DNA of 64,000 nt from positions 93,686-157,685 of the forward strand of contig NZ_SRYA01000004.1 in NCBI RefSeq assembly GCF_004793545.1, read 5' to 3'. Positions 1 to 9,850 of this stretch are shown piece by piece. Positions within the stretch are counted from its first letter, which is position 1. The number at the start of each line of letters is the position of its first letter. The notes below the pieces were generated by a model that worked only from the letters and a program-made list of their open reading frames with translations, had not been told where the DNA came from and made no database searches. This stretch comes from Petralouisia muris (GTDB lineage Bacteria > Bacillota > Clostridia > Lachnospirales > Lachnospiraceae). The position numbers were made by a program, and so were the translations under genes.

Positions 1-469
1 TCACTGCAAGCTGCTGTGCGTCTTTCTGTCCAAAGTATGCCCGATCCGGCGTTACAATATTGAAAAGCTTGAACACTACGGTACATACGCCGGAAAAGTG
101 GGTGGGCCTTGTTTTGCCGCAGAGCCCTTTTGTCAGCCGGTTCATATCCACAAAGGTGCAGTTATCTTCCAAATACATCTCTTCCGGCGACGGATGAAAA
201 ATCACATCCGCCCCTGCCGCTTCGCAAAGAGCCGCATCCCTTTCCATATCTCTGGGATAGGTGGATAAATCTTCATTTGCCCCGAACTGGGTGGGATTTA
301 CAAAATCACTGACCACCACCCGGTCATTTTCACTAACTGCCTTGACAATCAGGCTTTTGTGCCCTTCGTGAAGATAACCCATGGTGGGCACCAGACCCAC
401 GGAATGACCTTCTCCCCGCCACCATTTCACGATGGAACGCAATTCTTCTATGGTTGTTACAATCTGCAT
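1..469 (-). CDS. panC: Pantothenate synthetase (pantoate--beta-alanine ligase), C-terminus off the window
   Basis: Joins pantoate and beta-alanine in an ATP-dependent reaction to make pantothenate, the coenzyme A precursor. The reading frame starts at the ATG at 469, begins [10 protein letters not shown], and has a GGAGG-type site six bases upstream. It shows the family signatures [11 protein letters not shown] (ATP-binding HxGH), FVNPTQF and [10 protein letters not shown]. About 156 residues of the usual ~280 are present and the rest lies left of the window. It follows panB by about 110 bases on the same strand, so it is the next gene of the pan operon. Identification is firm; the end is not visible. 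Confidence 0.95.
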   Translation of the reverse strand, partial: MQIVTTIEELRSIVKWWRGEGHSVGLVPTMGYLHEGHKSLIVKAVSENDRVVVSDFVNPTQFGANEDLSTYPRDMERDAALCEAAGADVIFHPSPEEMYLEDNCTFVDMNRLTKGLCGKTRPTHFSGVCTVVFKLFNIVTPDRAYFGQKDAQQLAV

Positions 470-580
470 AATCTCCTCCACTCCATGGGCAAAGCACGCT
501 TTTTCAACGAGGCATTCAACACTTATTGCCTTAGGCTTTGCCCTTCTGTTTCCATTGTTTTTATGAAATATTTATCATTG

Positions 581-1408
581 TTAATACAATTTTTCTATTA
601 CATCATCATCTATTTTAAAGGTATGTTCCGGCGCCGGGAATGTCCCGGCTTTCACTTCTTCGCTATAGTTTTGGAATGCTTCTTTCATTGCTGCGCCCAC
701 TTCACCGAAACGTTTGACGAATTTTGGCTTAAAATCGCCAAACATAGACAGCATATCCTGATATACCAACACCTGTCCGTCACAATCTGCGCCTGCGCCG
801 ATTCCAATGGTGGGAATATGAAGCTTCTCGGTCACCAGTTTGGCCAGCTTTGCCGGCACACATTCTAAAACTATTGCCACTGCTCCGGCTTCTTCCACAA
901 TCTGGGCGTCTTCCAAAAGCTTCCTTGCCGCCGCTTCTGATTTGCCCTGCACCTTAAAACCGCCGAAGGCGTTTAAAGACTGAGGCGTCAGCCCCAGATG
1001 GGCAACCACCGGGATAGAGGCAGCTGTAATGGCCCTGATATGGTCTGCAAATTCCCGGCCTCCTTCTAATTTCACGGCCTGTGCCCGGCCTTCCTTCATC
1101 AGCCGGCCGGCGTTTAAAACTGCGTCATACACAGAAGTTTGATAAGACATAAAGGGCATATCCGCCACAACCAATGCATTTTTGACCCCTCTCGCCACTG
1201 CGCTGGTGTGATGTATCATATCCTCCATAGTCACGGACAGGGTATCTTCATAGCCCAGCATTACCATGCCCAGAGAATCTCCCACCAGAATCATATTGAT
1301 GCCTGCTTCGTCAATTAATTTTGCCATGGAATAGTCATAGGCGGTAAGCATTGTTACCTTTTCTCCCCGTTCCTTGGCTTCACGTATTGTTACAACTGTG
1401 TTTTTCAT
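581..1408 (-). CDS. panB: 3-methyl-2-oxobutanoate hydroxymethyltransferase (ketopantoate hydroxymethyltransferase)
   Basis: Transfers a hydroxymethyl group from methylene-tetrahydrofolate to alpha-ketoisovalerate to make ketopantoate, the first committed step of pantothenate synthesis. The frame is open from 1468, but the start is placed at the ATG at 1408 ([10 protein letters not shown]) because GAGGAAAG lies just upstream; this gives 275 residues, the normal length. Family motifs are clear: [31 protein letters not shown] (metal-binding Asp), [23 protein letters not shown] and IPTIGIGAG. It lies between panG and panC, all transcribed leftward. Confidence 0.96.
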   Translation of the reverse strand: MKNTVVTIREAKERGEKVTMLTAYDYSMAKLIDEAGINMILVGDSLGMVMLGYEDTLSVTMEDMIHHTSAVARGVKNALVVADMPFMSYQTSVYDAVLNAGRLMKEGRAQAVKLEGGREFADHIRAITAASIPVVAHLGLTPQSLNAFGGFKVQGKSEAAARKLLEDAQIVEEAGAVAIVLECVPAKLAKLVTEKLHIPTIGIGAGADCDGQVLVYQDMLSMFGDFKPKFVKRFGEVGAAMKEAFQNYSEEVKAGTFPAPEHTFKIDDDVIEKLY

Positions 1409-1464
1409 GGTTCTTTCCTCACTTGCTTTCCGGTACATATTGTAAAATCCTGCTGCCTGCAGTT

Positions 1465-2364
1465 TCACTCATGCCCTAATATTTTTTTCATGGTCTCATA
1501 ACTGCGCTCTGGATGCTTTTTCTCTGCAAGCTCCGTCACTGCAGTCCCTACTGCCCGGTAAGCCAATTCCCACTGGCGCCTGTCCAAATGCTTCAAATGT
1601 TTTCGGACAGTCTCTGTATCATTGCGCTCTATGGGCCCGGTCAGCGCCTGTGCGCATCCGCGGTATTCTGCTGTCTGTTCGGTACCGCTTGCATTCCCTT
1701 CCTGCGTTTCCTTTTCAAAGATGGATTTCACATTGTTCTCCACCAGAGGCTTCAGCAGTTCATAAGCGGATGCTTCCGGAATTTCGGCTTCTTGCATAAG
1801 CTCCACTGCCATGGAAATCAGACCTACTACATGATTGCTGGCAATGCTTGTGGCGGCATGGTATTTCACTTTTTCCGAAGTGGAAATCTCCACGATCCGA
1901 TTTGGCAGCAGCCGAAAAAGTTCCTGCATCCTTGTCAATGCTGTCCGATGGCCTTCTACCGCAAAGGCTGCACCTGTTAAATTTTGATAAGCTGTGAATT
2001 TGTTGCTGAACGCGTATATCGGATGGACAGAGCAGACGTATGCGCCTGTCTCCTCCCAATTTGAAAATATATCACTTGATAAAGAACCACTAAAGTGGCA
2101 GATGACTTTTCCTTTCACATTTTTCTTTGCAATGCAATCCCATACCTTCTCGATCTCTTTGTCTGTGGTAGTAATAAAAAGGGTATCGCTTACTTTCATC
2201 AGTGAATCCAGTGTGGTAAAATATTCTGTGCCCGTAAATTCTGCAGACTCCCTTCCGCTGCTTTCGGTTCTGTTGTAAAAGCCTGTAACACATGCGCCGT
2301 GATCCTTCACATATTTTGCCAGGGTAGTTCCTACCTTTCCAGCGCCTATGATTCCTATCTTCAT
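1465..2364 (-). CDS. panG: PanG-type ketopantoate reductase (Rossmann plus DUF2520)
   Basis: An NAD(P)-binding Rossmann protein of about 299 residues that most likely reduces ketopantoate to pantoate. The N-terminus [19 protein letters not shown] has the GxGxxG nucleotide-binding loop. The C-terminal half, including [16 protein letters not shown], resembles DUF2520. PanG was described in Francisella and in clostridia as a replacement for PanE, and its position directly upstream of panB-panC supports that role. The start is set at 2364 rather than 2376 because GGAGG lies six bases upstream of the inner ATG. A 16-bp palindrome overlaps the leader. Assignment to PanG rather than a generic DUF2520 protein rests on context. 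Confidence 0.8.
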   Translation of the reverse strand: MKIGIIGAGKVGTTLAKYVKDHGACVTGFYNRTESSGRESAEFTGTEYFTTLDSLMKVSDTLFITTTDKEIEKVWDCIAKKNVKGKVICHFSGSLSSDIFSNWEETGAYVCSVHPIYAFSNKFTAYQNLTGAAFAVEGHRTALTRMQELFRLLPNRIVEISTSEKVKYHAATSIASNHVVGLISMAVELMQEAEIPEASAYELLKPLVENNVKSIFEKETQEGNASGTEQTAEYRGCAQALTGPIERNDTETVRKHLKHLDRRQWELAYRAVGTAVTELAEKKHPERSYETMKKILGHE

Positions 2365-2373
2365 ATCAGCCTC

Positions 2374-2389
2374 CATTTCCCGGGAAATG
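2374..2389. promoter_or_regulatory. 16-bp perfect palindrome in the panG leader
   Basis: CATTTCCCGGGAAATG is perfectly palindromic and is followed by a third partial copy of the half-site (ATTTCCCG). It lies just upstream of the panG ribosome-binding site, where a repressor could block the pan operon. No regulator is identified, and it could be a chance or RNA-level structure. Confidence 0.35.
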
Positions 2390-2567
2390 ATTTCCCGACC
2401 GTTTTACTGTTAATGGAAAGGCGGTCTGTCTTAGACCATGAGCCTGCTGCCAGGCACATGGGCAGTCATCAAAATGATACAGTTTCTGTTGGAATACCGT
2501 TCGTCATTAAATTAACACAGATAGGGGATTTTTACAATAGGAAACGAAAGATTGAGTTGTATAAAAT

Positions 2568-2596
2568 AAAGTGCACAAATGAATTTTGCGCACTTT
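2568..2596 (-). terminator. Hairpin between the chemoreceptor gene and panG
   Basis: AAAGTGC and GCACTTT arms surround a short loop downstream of the chemoreceptor gene (leftward). The run after the hairpin on the minus strand is ATTTTAT, so this is a plausible but not strong terminator. The rest of 2377-2709 holds no gene. An ATTACTCCGGCAGTTAAAT motif shared with other places in the window begins at 2597. Confidence 0.45.
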
Positions 2597-2709
2597 ATTA
2601 CTCCGGCAGTTAAATCCTGCAGAATTTTACGCAGAATAATTTCCATCTGCACGGCAAAAGATTGGATTGTAACAAGCGCTGCATTCGCTATGTTTCCTAT
2701 CCTTTCTTC

Positions 2710-4296
2710 TTAAAAATCCGCAAACACTTCCATCTGTTTTTTCAGCTCCTCTACAATCTCCCGGTTTGTATCCATGCGGCCCGTAATGTCCGCCATATCT
2801 CCAACCAGGCTCTTCGTGCTGTCTGCAACCCCGGTAATTCCAGAGGCGCCGTCATCAATGGCTTTTGTAATGCTTTCCATAGAATCAGCTATCTCAATCA
2901 TGGAATTTCTCAGCCGATCGGTTCTGCTGTTAAATGCGTCGATCATTTCCTTTACATAATCGGCGTCTTCTTTGTATTGCTTTCCGGAACGGACAAACTC
3001 CTGGAATTCCGCCAAAATAGTCTCACTCAGATAGTCTGCCAGATCCTGGGAATGCTTTGACAGGTTATGTACTGCGTTTGTAACGATCTGATTGACCTCC
3101 TGGATGTGTCCTGCGGTTTCACTGCAGGAGCTTGCCAAGGATTGAATCTCTGACGCAACGACAGCAAAGCCTTTGCCAGCCTCGCCGGCGCGCATCGCTT
3201 CCATTGACGCATTAAGGGCAATCAAATTGGTGGAGGATGAGATGGACAGAATATCTTTTGTCAGCTTGTTTACCTGATCCACACTCTTACTGTTTTCAAT
3301 TGCTTCTTCCAGCACTTCCAGGATATCAGACGCCTTCTTCTGAATGACCTCTGTATTTGTCTGCGCCGCTTCCTCCATCTCATTTGCCCGCATTTTCATT
3401 CCAGAGGAATAATCCGTGATGGCGCTGCATTCTTTTGCCATGTCATGGACGTCCCCTTTGATGTCTGCTGCACTGCTGTTAATAATCGCTGCATTTTTTG
3501 CCACCTTCTGGATTGCCATAGACAGGGAACCTGCGAGAGAGGAAAGACCGCTGACGCTTTTTCCCGATGTTTGGGTGTGTTTCAGCACCTCCCCTGTTAC
3601 CTCATCAAGCTTCTGCGAACTTTCCTGAAGCGTATCCACCGTACCCTTAATTGGCCTTATCACATATTTTTTGATGATCCGAATAGCCGCAAGCACTAAT
3701 GCCAGGCATGCTGCAATAGATGCGGCAGCGATAATCAGTGAAATGATGTAAACAAACGAAAGCTTCTGTCTTGCGCTGGCCGTCCTTGCACTTACCGCCG
3801 CATACAGCTCATCGGTATTGTCCGCTATGGCAGTTCCAAATCGGGCAACGTCACCATTGGCATAATCATAAGCATCCTCTGTCTTGCTGTCTGCGCTTGC
3901 ACATACAAGATAGACCAGAGCATGCTTAAAAGAATCATAATGTTCCAGCAGCTGCCCATAGATGGCTTCTTCCTCTTGCGTGACATAACTCTTATAATCT
4001 TTTAAATACGCTTCCAATGTTTTCTCTTCTTCTTTGATTTGCGCCACAACTTCAACCATAGTATTATAGTCCGTTGCTACAATATGGGACAGCGCCATCT
4101 TATGGATATTTGTGGTGGTATGCCGGATGTTCTGCAGCGTTTCCGAACCTACCATATAATTATCTACAATTTTCGAAGCATTGGCGTTTACATTGTTGAT
4201 ACTGAAAACCGACAGGACATTTGAAATCAATGCCACAGCTCCCAGAAGGATAATCGGAAGTATCAGACGTTGTTGTATGGTGAGTTTCTTCTTCAT
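2710..4296 (-). CDS. Methyl-accepting chemotaxis protein
   Basis: A transmembrane chemoreceptor of 528 residues that would signal to CheA/CheW. A first membrane segment (about residues 13-33) is followed by a helical external sensor of roughly 150 residues, a second membrane segment (about 185-207), and a cytoplasmic methyl-accepting domain with long coiled coils. The signalling tip contains STNLIALNASMEAMRAGEAG and FAVVASEIQSLA, typical of the MCP hairpin. It lies 40 bases downstream of a solute-binding lipoprotein gene on the same strand, which suggests the binding protein delivers a ligand to this receptor. A weak AGGA site precedes the ATG. Confidence 0.92.
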   Translation of the reverse strand: MKKKLTIQQRLILPIILLGAVALISNVLSVFSINNVNANASKIVDNYMVGSETLQNIRHTTTNIHKMALSHIVATDYNTMVEVVAQIKEEEKTLEAYLKDYKSYVTQEEEAIYGQLLEHYDSFKHALVYLVCASADSKTEDAYDYANGDVARFGTAIADNTDELYAAVSARTASARQKLSFVYIISLIIAAASIAACLALVLAAIRIIKKYVIRPIKGTVDTLQESSQKLDEVTGEVLKHTQTSGKSVSGLSSLAGSLSMAIQKVAKNAAIINSSAADIKGDVHDMAKECSAITDYSSGMKMRANEMEEAAQTNTEVIQKKASDILEVLEEAIENSKSVDQVNKLTKDILSISSSTNLIALNASMEAMRAGEAGKGFAVVASEIQSLASSCSETAGHIQEVNQIVTNAVHNLSKHSQDLADYLSETILAEFQEFVRSGKQYKEDADYVKEMIDAFNSRTDRLRNSMIEIADSMESITKAIDDGASGITGVADSTKSLVGDMADITGRMDTNREIVEELKKQMEVFADF

Positions 4297-4336
4297 CTTA
4301 CATTAACAAATCCTTTCAAAGTATGTATGTATCCAT

Positions 4337-5569
4337 CTATCTTGCAGAAATGCCTTCTGCCATTTCATCTAACTGCTCCTGTAAATCTTGGCCGGAAGGA
4401 TTTCCCGCCGCCATATTTGCCGCAAATTTTGAAACCGGATCCCAAAACTTTCCCCCTACTCGCTGAAGCTGAGAAAATTCAGATTGCTCTAAAAGAGCGG
4501 CTATCGCCGGGGATTGCTGAATCTCTGCGGAATCCGCCACCGCAATGTTTGAAGGACCCTGCTCGCGCATTTCAAATCGGAGCCTCTGGTTCTCTTCATT
4601 AGTAATCCATTCGGCAAGCCTGGACGCCCATTCGGGATATTCGGAATAAGCGTTTACGCCAATCAGCTTACATCCGGAAAAAGAAGCCATCTGCACCTGG
4701 CTGTCCTTGCAGCTGTATGTGGGCAGCTTAGCGGCTCCGGCATTCTCTCCCCAGGCCTCCTTAATTGCGACAGCGTTCCATACGCCGCTGACCCCTGCAA
4801 TTACGGAACCGTCCTTTACTCCGTTAAGAAATTCTTCGTCTGTACGGCTGGCAAAGCCCGGGTTTGCAGCAATCCGAAGCATTGCCTGAGCTACATCTGT
4901 CCCCTGAATGTCCCCGCCTGTCTGATTCCATGTGCAGTAGTTGGTGATCCCATCGTCGTTAAGCCCCACCTGAAGCCCTGTATTCCCAAAGAAAGAATAT
5001 ACATACCAGGCCGAAGTCCAGTCCATGGTAAATAATTTGCCCTCTTCAGCCGCGGCTTCTAAGATTCCGTCCAGCGTCTTTGCCTGTTCCTCTGTAATAT
5101 ATTGCTTGTTATAGAATAAGAAATATCCATTATCTGCTGTTAATGGATATGCATACAGACGTTCGTTTATTGTGGCTGCTTCTACTGCACTGGAAAGATT
5201 TCTGCCTATGATCTCCTCTGCATTTTCAATCGGGTCCAATGCTCCGGCGGCTGCCAGGGCGTTTAACTGATCATCTGCAAACGTAAAAACATCCGCGCCA
5301 TCCTCCAGTCCTCCGATCAACGCGTCTTTACACTGGGATTCTCCCTGCACCTGAAATGAAATCTGAAACTCTGCCTCTCCCTGATACTTTGTCTGAAAAC
5401 TCTGAATAATCTGATTCATCAGTTCCGTATCTTCCTCAGCTCCCCAGACAACCAGCTCCACCGTTGGATTTTCTGCAGCCTCCGAATCGGTTTCCTTTTC
5501 CTTCTCACATCCCGTAAGGACTGCGGTGCACAGCATGCACAGAAGCAATCCGCATATTCTTTTTCTCAT
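4337..5569 (-). CDS. Extracellular solute-binding lipoprotein (sugar ABC type, family 1)
   Basis: A 410-residue substrate-binding protein. The signal peptide ends in a lipobox (VLTGC, Cys at about 20), so it is predicted to be lipid-anchored on the outer face of the membrane. The mature part has the bilobal MalE/UgpB-like layout, with VELVVWGAEEDTE at the start and LYAYPLTADNGYFLFYNK in the middle. It is cotranscribed with the chemoreceptor gene and has no permease of its own strand, unlike the second binding protein at 7339. A sensory role for sugar taxis is therefore more likely than transport, though sharing the neighbouring permeases is possible. A promoter with a 17-base spacer precedes it. 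Confidence 0.88.
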   Translation of the reverse strand: MRKRICGLLLCMLCTAVLTGCEKEKETDSEAAENPTVELVVWGAEEDTELMNQIIQSFQTKYQGEAEFQISFQVQGESQCKDALIGGLEDGADVFTFADDQLNALAAAGALDPIENAEEIIGRNLSSAVEAATINERLYAYPLTADNGYFLFYNKQYITEEQAKTLDGILEAAAEEGKLFTMDWTSAWYVYSFFGNTGLQVGLNDDGITNYCTWNQTGGDIQGTDVAQAMLRIAANPGFASRTDEEFLNGVKDGSVIAGVSGVWNAVAIKEAWGENAGAAKLPTYSCKDSQVQMASFSGCKLIGVNAYSEYPEWASRLAEWITNEENQRLRFEMREQGPSNIAVADSAEIQQSPAIAALLEQSEFSQLQRVGGKFWDPVSKFAANMAAGNPSGQDLQEQLDEMAEGISAR

Positions 5570-5607
5570 AGATTCCCATCCTTCATGTTCCCGTTTTTTC
5601 TACGGTT

Positions 5608-5636
5608 ATTATATCATTGCCAGGGGATATTTGCAA
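5608..5636 (-). promoter_or_regulatory. Promoter of the binding protein/chemoreceptor pair
   Basis: On the minus strand TTGCAA (-35) and TATAAT (-10) are separated by 17 bases, about 40 bases upstream of the ATG at 5569. This is a close match to a vegetative sigma-A promoter. Confidence 0.75.
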
Positions 5637-5723
5637 TCATAAGAGCTGCTGCTTCCATACGCCAAATGACAGTATTATTTTAATTTGTAACATAAATTCG
5701 TCATTTTTGCATCCTTTAAATTC

Positions 5724-5752
5724 TTGTTGTACACTCAGATTTGTGCTAAACT
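5724..5752 (+). promoter_or_regulatory. Probable promoter of the GntR-type regulator gene
   Basis: TTGTTG and TAAACT lie 17 bases apart, about 150 bases before the regulator start at 5901. The match is moderate. It shares the intergenic space with the divergent promoter at 5608-5636, so one regulator could act on both directions. Confidence 0.45.
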
Positions 5753-5900
5753 GTTATTGCTATACCCGTGAGCCAAAAATTTGCCGGCAGGTTCCCGCTC
5801 TTTTCCAAAGAGCAGCAAATCACTGGACAAAGAAATACGCTCCCGAGTATAAAATGAAACGAAAGATATTTCACAATATGCCAGGAATTGAGGAAAAATC

Positions 5901-6995
5901 ATGGGAAAGACAATTATGTATGAGCAAATATATTCGGATTTACTGAATAAGATCCGGCGCGGCGTATTTGCCCCGGGAGATAAACTTCCGTCTGAGAAAG
6001 AATTATCGGAAGAATACGGCGTAAGCCGCATTACCAGCAAGCGGGCGCTTGATATGCTGGCAGAAAATCAGTATATTACCCGCAGCAGGGGAAAAGGTTC
6101 CTTTGTCACCGGAAACCAAAGTGACGCTTTTACCCGGAATGTCTTTTCGAAAGAAGAAACGATACTGAAAAGGCCGCTGATTGGCATAGTTTTTGATACA
6201 TTCGGCAGCGATTTTGGAAGCGGGCTGCTGCGCAGCATCGAGTTAGAATGCCGGAAGAAAGGATATGACATGTTATTTCGGTGTTCCTATGGCAATATTG
6301 AAGAAGAAAACGAAGCCATCCGAAGAGCCCTTTTGCTTGGAGCACAAGGATTAATTTTAATGTGCGCCCAGGGAGAAGTCTACAACAGCATGATTCTTCA
6401 GCTTGTTGTGGATAAATTTCCAATGGTTCTGATCGACAGACAGATGAAAGGCATTCCAATTCCCTGCGTAAAAACAGATAATTATTCAGCCTCAAAAAAG
6501 CTGACACAGATCTTGATCTCACGAGGACATAAGAAAATATGTTTTGTATCCCATTCTTTCAGCAATACATCCACAATTAATGAACGCCACAATGGTTTTG
6601 TGGATGGCATTATGGAGCATGAAGATGTGAATGGGGTGATTGATGAGATAAAATGTTACGATCCGGCGTCAGAAGACACGGTACGGGAAAAAATCCACTT
6701 TGATCCTTCAGAGATTATGAAGGTAATCCAAAAAAACGCAGACTGCACTGCTTTTCTCATTGTAGAATTCCAAATGGGCGCTCTCTTTGGCAGAGCGCTG
6801 AAATCCATGAATCTAAAAAAAGAAATTGCCGTTTTCGATTGTCTGTCCGAAGCTTATATGGACGAATATGATTTCGTCTATGTTAAGCAAAACGAAAATT
6901 CCATGGGAATACAGGCGGTACAGGCACTATGCGCTGTAATGGAAGGAGAAGCCGTGGAAGATGTTATAAACATTCCATATAATATCATGATGTAA
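5901..6995 (+). CDS. GntR-family regulator with LacI-like sugar-sensing domain
   Basis: A transcription factor of 364 residues with AraR-like architecture. Residues ~6-74 form a GntR winged helix (YEQIYSDLLNKIRRGVFAPG, then LPSEKELSEEYGVSR and RSRGKGSFV). From about residue 90 a periplasmic-binding-protein-like domain follows (LIGIVFDTFGSDFGSGLL, GLILMCAQGE, MVLIDRQMKGIPIPCVKTD). It is divergent from the sensory pair and directly upstream of the mannoside operon, so it probably represses that operon until a mannose-containing sugar binds. The start ATG has GAGGAAAAATC in front, and a strong terminator follows. Confidence 0.9.
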   Translation: MGKTIMYEQIYSDLLNKIRRGVFAPGDKLPSEKELSEEYGVSRITSKRALDMLAENQYITRSRGKGSFVTGNQSDAFTRNVFSKEETILKRPLIGIVFDTFGSDFGSGLLRSIELECRKKGYDMLFRCSYGNIEEENEAIRRALLLGAQGLILMCAQGEVYNSMILQLVVDKFPMVLIDRQMKGIPIPCVKTDNYSASKKLTQILISRGHKKICFVSHSFSNTSTINERHNGFVDGIMEHEDVNGVIDEIKCYDPASEDTVREKIHFDPSEIMKVIQKNADCTAFLIVEFQMGALFGRALKSMNLKKEIAVFDCLSEAYMDEYDFVYVKQNENSMGIQAVQALCAVMEGEAVEDVINIPYNIMM

Positions 6996-7090
6996 TAATA
7001 CATAAATCTCAAGAGATAAAATAGTACAAATAGAACAAACCTTACACAAGTTGATATGTAAATGATATGTGTAAATGATATAAAAAAAAC

Positions 7091-7137
7091 GCTGACTTAT
7101 AGGCATAATTACGAAACTTCCTATGAGTCAGCTTTTT
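7091..7137 (+). terminator. Terminator of the regulator gene
   Basis: GCTGACT and AGTCAGC arms, extended by ATAGG/CCTAT, are followed by TTTTT. This is a classic intrinsic terminator placed between the regulator gene and the promoter of the mannoside operon. Confidence 0.85.
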
Positions 7138-7140
7138 CTA

Positions 7141-7169
7141 TTGACAATTTTGCCCAATAATGATATATT
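7141..7169 (+). promoter_or_regulatory. Promoter of the mannoside uptake and degradation operon
   Basis: TTGACA at 7141 and TATATT at 7164 have a 17-base spacer, a near-consensus promoter. The string AATGATATATT occurs at the -10 region and again at about 7208, so it may be an operator for the upstream regulator or a catabolite control factor. The leader to the first ATG is about 165 bases and holds no gene. Confidence 0.75.
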
Positions 7170-7338
7170 TGCCATAACATCACAAAGCATTTCGCCAAAA
7201 AGATATAATGATATATTATTTCAACCAGACATAATGCTTGATGCGGTCAGAAGGATTTCTATGACGGCAGATTATAAAGCGGATACGCTGACCTGTGCCG
7301 TCTGAAATAAAAAATAAAATAAGAAAAGAGGAAAAACT

Positions 7339-8781
7339 ATGAAAAGAAAAATTGTTTCTGTGTTAGTGGCGTCCGTAATGGCAGCAACTTTGTTGACAGG
7401 CTGCGGCAGCAATTCAGATTCCCCTACCAACTCCAATTCCACAGGGAATGAGGAGAATTCCGCAGGCGATGAGGGCGGTTCTGCAGGGAATGAAGCTGAT
7501 TCAGGGGATGGACAGACACTTACCATTGTCTATAATGACTCCAACGACAATGGAGACAGCAGCCCTGTTTACCAGTGGATCCAACAGACCTATGAGAACT
7601 GGGATAAGAAAGATGAGATAACGCTTGACATCCAGGCGCTGGTAGCAACAGACAGCGATTATGTGACAAAAATACAGACCCTTGTACAGGATGATTCCAC
7701 CTGTCCGGATCTGTTCCTTGAGGATACTTTCCAGTTGAACACAGATGTAGCGGCTGGCTATGTATCAAATATCTCAGATCAGGTAGCGGGCTGGGATGAC
7801 TGGAACTCCGCAATTATTGACGCATTAAAAGAAGCCACCTCCGGCACTGACGGAAACACCTACGCCGTTCCCATCAGCACGGATGTGCGCGGACTGTGGT
7901 ATAACAAAGATGTATTTGAAGCTGCCGGCCTTGGCAGGGAATGGCAGCCTGAAAGCTGGCAGGATATTCTGGACGCATGCGCTGCAATCAAAGAAAAGTG
8001 TGAAGATGACGTAGTTCCTATCTGGTTTGCATGCAACAGCGGCGAGGCTGAAGCAACCAGCATGAACACCTTCCAGATGCTGCTAGCCGGAACAGGCGAT
8101 TCGTTATGCGACGACGCTACAGGAGTTTACAACCTGAGCAGCGATGGCGTGAAAGATTCTCTGGAATTCATCAAGACATGCCTTGACGAAGGATACCTTG
8201 GAACTCTTTCTGAAATACTTGACCCAAGTGATTATACCTATGCAAACCAGTATATGTCTACTGCAAAGCTGGGCATGTACCTGAACGGAAGCTGGGGCTT
8301 CAATGATTATCTTCAGGATTCCGGCTATCCGATGGCAGGCTATACAGACGACACATTGTCTGACGCCCTTGGATTTGCACAGATGCCCACTCAGGAAAAA
8401 GGCGGCTATGTAACAATGTCCGGCGGCTGGAGCTGGGCAATCGCCAATAACTCTGACCAGAAAGACCTTTCCTTTGAATTCATCACCGAAATGATGAAAA
8501 CAGACAATTATATCATCTATATTGAAGGAACCGGAAACCTTGCCACCAGAAACGACATGATGAGCTATGACGCATACAGCAGCAGAATGTACATCAACGA
8601 GGCAACTGCCATGTCTGAAAACGCTTTCTTCCGTCCTCATGATGAGAATTACTCCAAGGTTTCTTCCTATCTTTATGAAATGGTTGACACTGTTGTAAGA
8701 AACAATACAGACACCGAAACAGCATTATCAGACTTCAAAACAGGCGCTGCAACGGCACTTGGCGAAGATCTTATCCAATAA
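7339..8781 (+). CDS. Sugar ABC transporter solute-binding lipoprotein
   Basis: A 480-residue binding protein feeding the two permeases downstream. The signal peptide ends in the lipobox LLTGC (Cys ~22). An acidic, Ser/Asn/Gly-rich linker of about 35 residues follows before the family 1 domain begins at TLTIVYND. Motifs include VPISTDVRGLWYNKDVFEAAG and a C-terminal aromatic region (SGGWSWAIANNSDQK) that probably lines the sugar site. AGAGGAAAAACT precedes the ATG. The first position in the operon and the hairpin after it fit the usual excess of binding protein over permease. Mannose-oligosaccharide specificity is inferred from the linked glycosidases. Confidence 0.92.
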   Translation: MKRKIVSVLVASVMAATLLTGCGSNSDSPTNSNSTGNEENSAGDEGGSAGNEADSGDGQTLTIVYNDSNDNGDSSPVYQWIQQTYENWDKKDEITLDIQALVATDSDYVTKIQTLVQDDSTCPDLFLEDTFQLNTDVAAGYVSNISDQVAGWDDWNSAIIDALKEATSGTDGNTYAVPISTDVRGLWYNKDVFEAAGLGREWQPESWQDILDACAAIKEKCEDDVVPIWFACNSGEAEATSMNTFQMLLAGTGDSLCDDATGVYNLSSDGVKDSLEFIKTCLDEGYLGTLSEILDPSDYTYANQYMSTAKLGMYLNGSWGFNDYLQDSGYPMAGYTDDTLSDALGFAQMPTQEKGGYVTMSGGWSWAIANNSDQKDLSFEFITEMMKTDNYIIYIEGTGNLATRNDMMSYDAYSSRMYINEATAMSENAFFRPHDENYSKVSSYLYEMVDTVVRNNTDTETALSDFKTGAATALGEDLIQ

Positions 8782-8847
8782 ACCGCTAACTTCGCCAAGT
8801 GATACATATCGGATAACGCCGCTCCTGTATGGAAGGCTGTAATGAAT

Positions 8848-8904
8848 GGAAAAGCCGTCCGCATTGTCTGATTTCAGGATGATTGCCGGATGGCTTTTCC
8901 TTTT
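8848..8904 (+). terminator. Partial terminator or stabilising hairpin after the binding protein gene
   Basis: GGAAAAGCCGTCCG pairs with CGGATGGCTTTTCC around a 25-base loop, and TTTTCATT follows. It lies between the binding protein gene and the permease genes of one operon, where such hairpins commonly lower downstream expression or protect the upstream message. Confidence 0.7.
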
Positions 8905-8980
8905 CATTGAGCAGTCCCCAATGCCATGGAACATATGTTTCTGGTTTTAGAGACGCTCCTATTAGAATATGGAGGTAAGA

Positions 8981-9850
8981 ATGGAAGTATATAAGAAAAA
9001 AAATTTTTTGGGTAAATATATCTACCTGGTTCCGGCAGTCCTGCTCATGCTGTTGTTTTTCGTCTGGCCGATTATTCTGACCATCTACTATTCCTTTACG
9101 AACCTGGCGCTGACTGGTTCCGCAGCCAGCTCCCAGGAGTTTGTAGGAATTGCGAATTATAAAAGAATGTTGTCAGATTCCGCTGTTAAGACGAGTGTTG
9201 TAACGACTATCATTTTCCTGATCGGCTCTGTGGCAGGACAGACCATATTGGGATTTGTCATTGCGTATCTGATGAGAGAAAAAAATAGAATCTTCCGCCG
9301 GATCGTGGGAGCCGTTGTACTGGCTGCATGGGTTATGCCGGAGACAGTGGCTGCAATTTGCGCATATACATTTTTTACTGACAAAGGAACCCTCAATCTG
9401 CTTCTTACTTCCGGCGGGTTACCAATGGTTTCCTGGCTGTTCCGGTACCCGCTGCTTTCGGTAGTTCTGGCAAACATCTGGCATGGAACCGCATTTTCCA
9501 TGATGGTCTACCAATCAGCGCTGGATAATGTATCCGGCGAGGTGGCGGAATCTGCAATGATTGACGGAGCAAACAGGCTCCAAAACCTGTTTTACATTAC
9601 CATTCCCATCATCAAAGACACCATTATGACCAATACCATGCTGATTACCCTGTCAACGCTTGGAACTTTCGGTATGGTATATACAATGACCAGCACAACG
9701 GTGCAGACACTTCCAGTTTTCATGTATATCCGTGCATTCAAAAACTACGAGCTGGGCTATGGAACCGCCATTTCCATGCTGATACTTTTGATCGGCGTGA
9801 TATTCAGTATCTTCTATGTTAAGATCCAGAACAAGGACGGAGGTAAATGA
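8981..9850 (+). CDS. Sugar ABC transporter permease, MalF/UgpA type
   Basis: An inner-membrane permease of about 289 residues with six predicted membrane segments, the first at PAVLLMLLFFVWPIILTIYY. The cytoplasmic EAA loop is visible as ESAMIDGANRLQNLFYITIP. The frame opens at 8969, but GGAGGT lies inside that extension, so the ATG at 8981 is taken as the start. It overlaps the next permease gene by one base if that starts at 9850. No ATPase gene is present in the operon, so a shared MsmK/MsmX-type ATPase encoded elsewhere is expected. Confidence 0.92.
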   Translation: MEVYKKKNFLGKYIYLVPAVLLMLLFFVWPIILTIYYSFTNLALTGSAASSQEFVGIANYKRMLSDSAVKTSVVTTIIFLIGSVAGQTILGFVIAYLMREKNRIFRRIVGAVVLAAWVMPETVAAICAYTFFTDKGTLNLLLTSGGLPMVSWLFRYPLLSVVLANIWHGTAFSMMVYQSALDNVSGEVAESAMIDGANRLQNLFYITIPIIKDTIMTNTMLITLSTLGTFGMVYTMTSTTVQTLPVFMYIRAFKNYELGYGTAISMLILLIGVIFSIFYVKIQNKDGGK

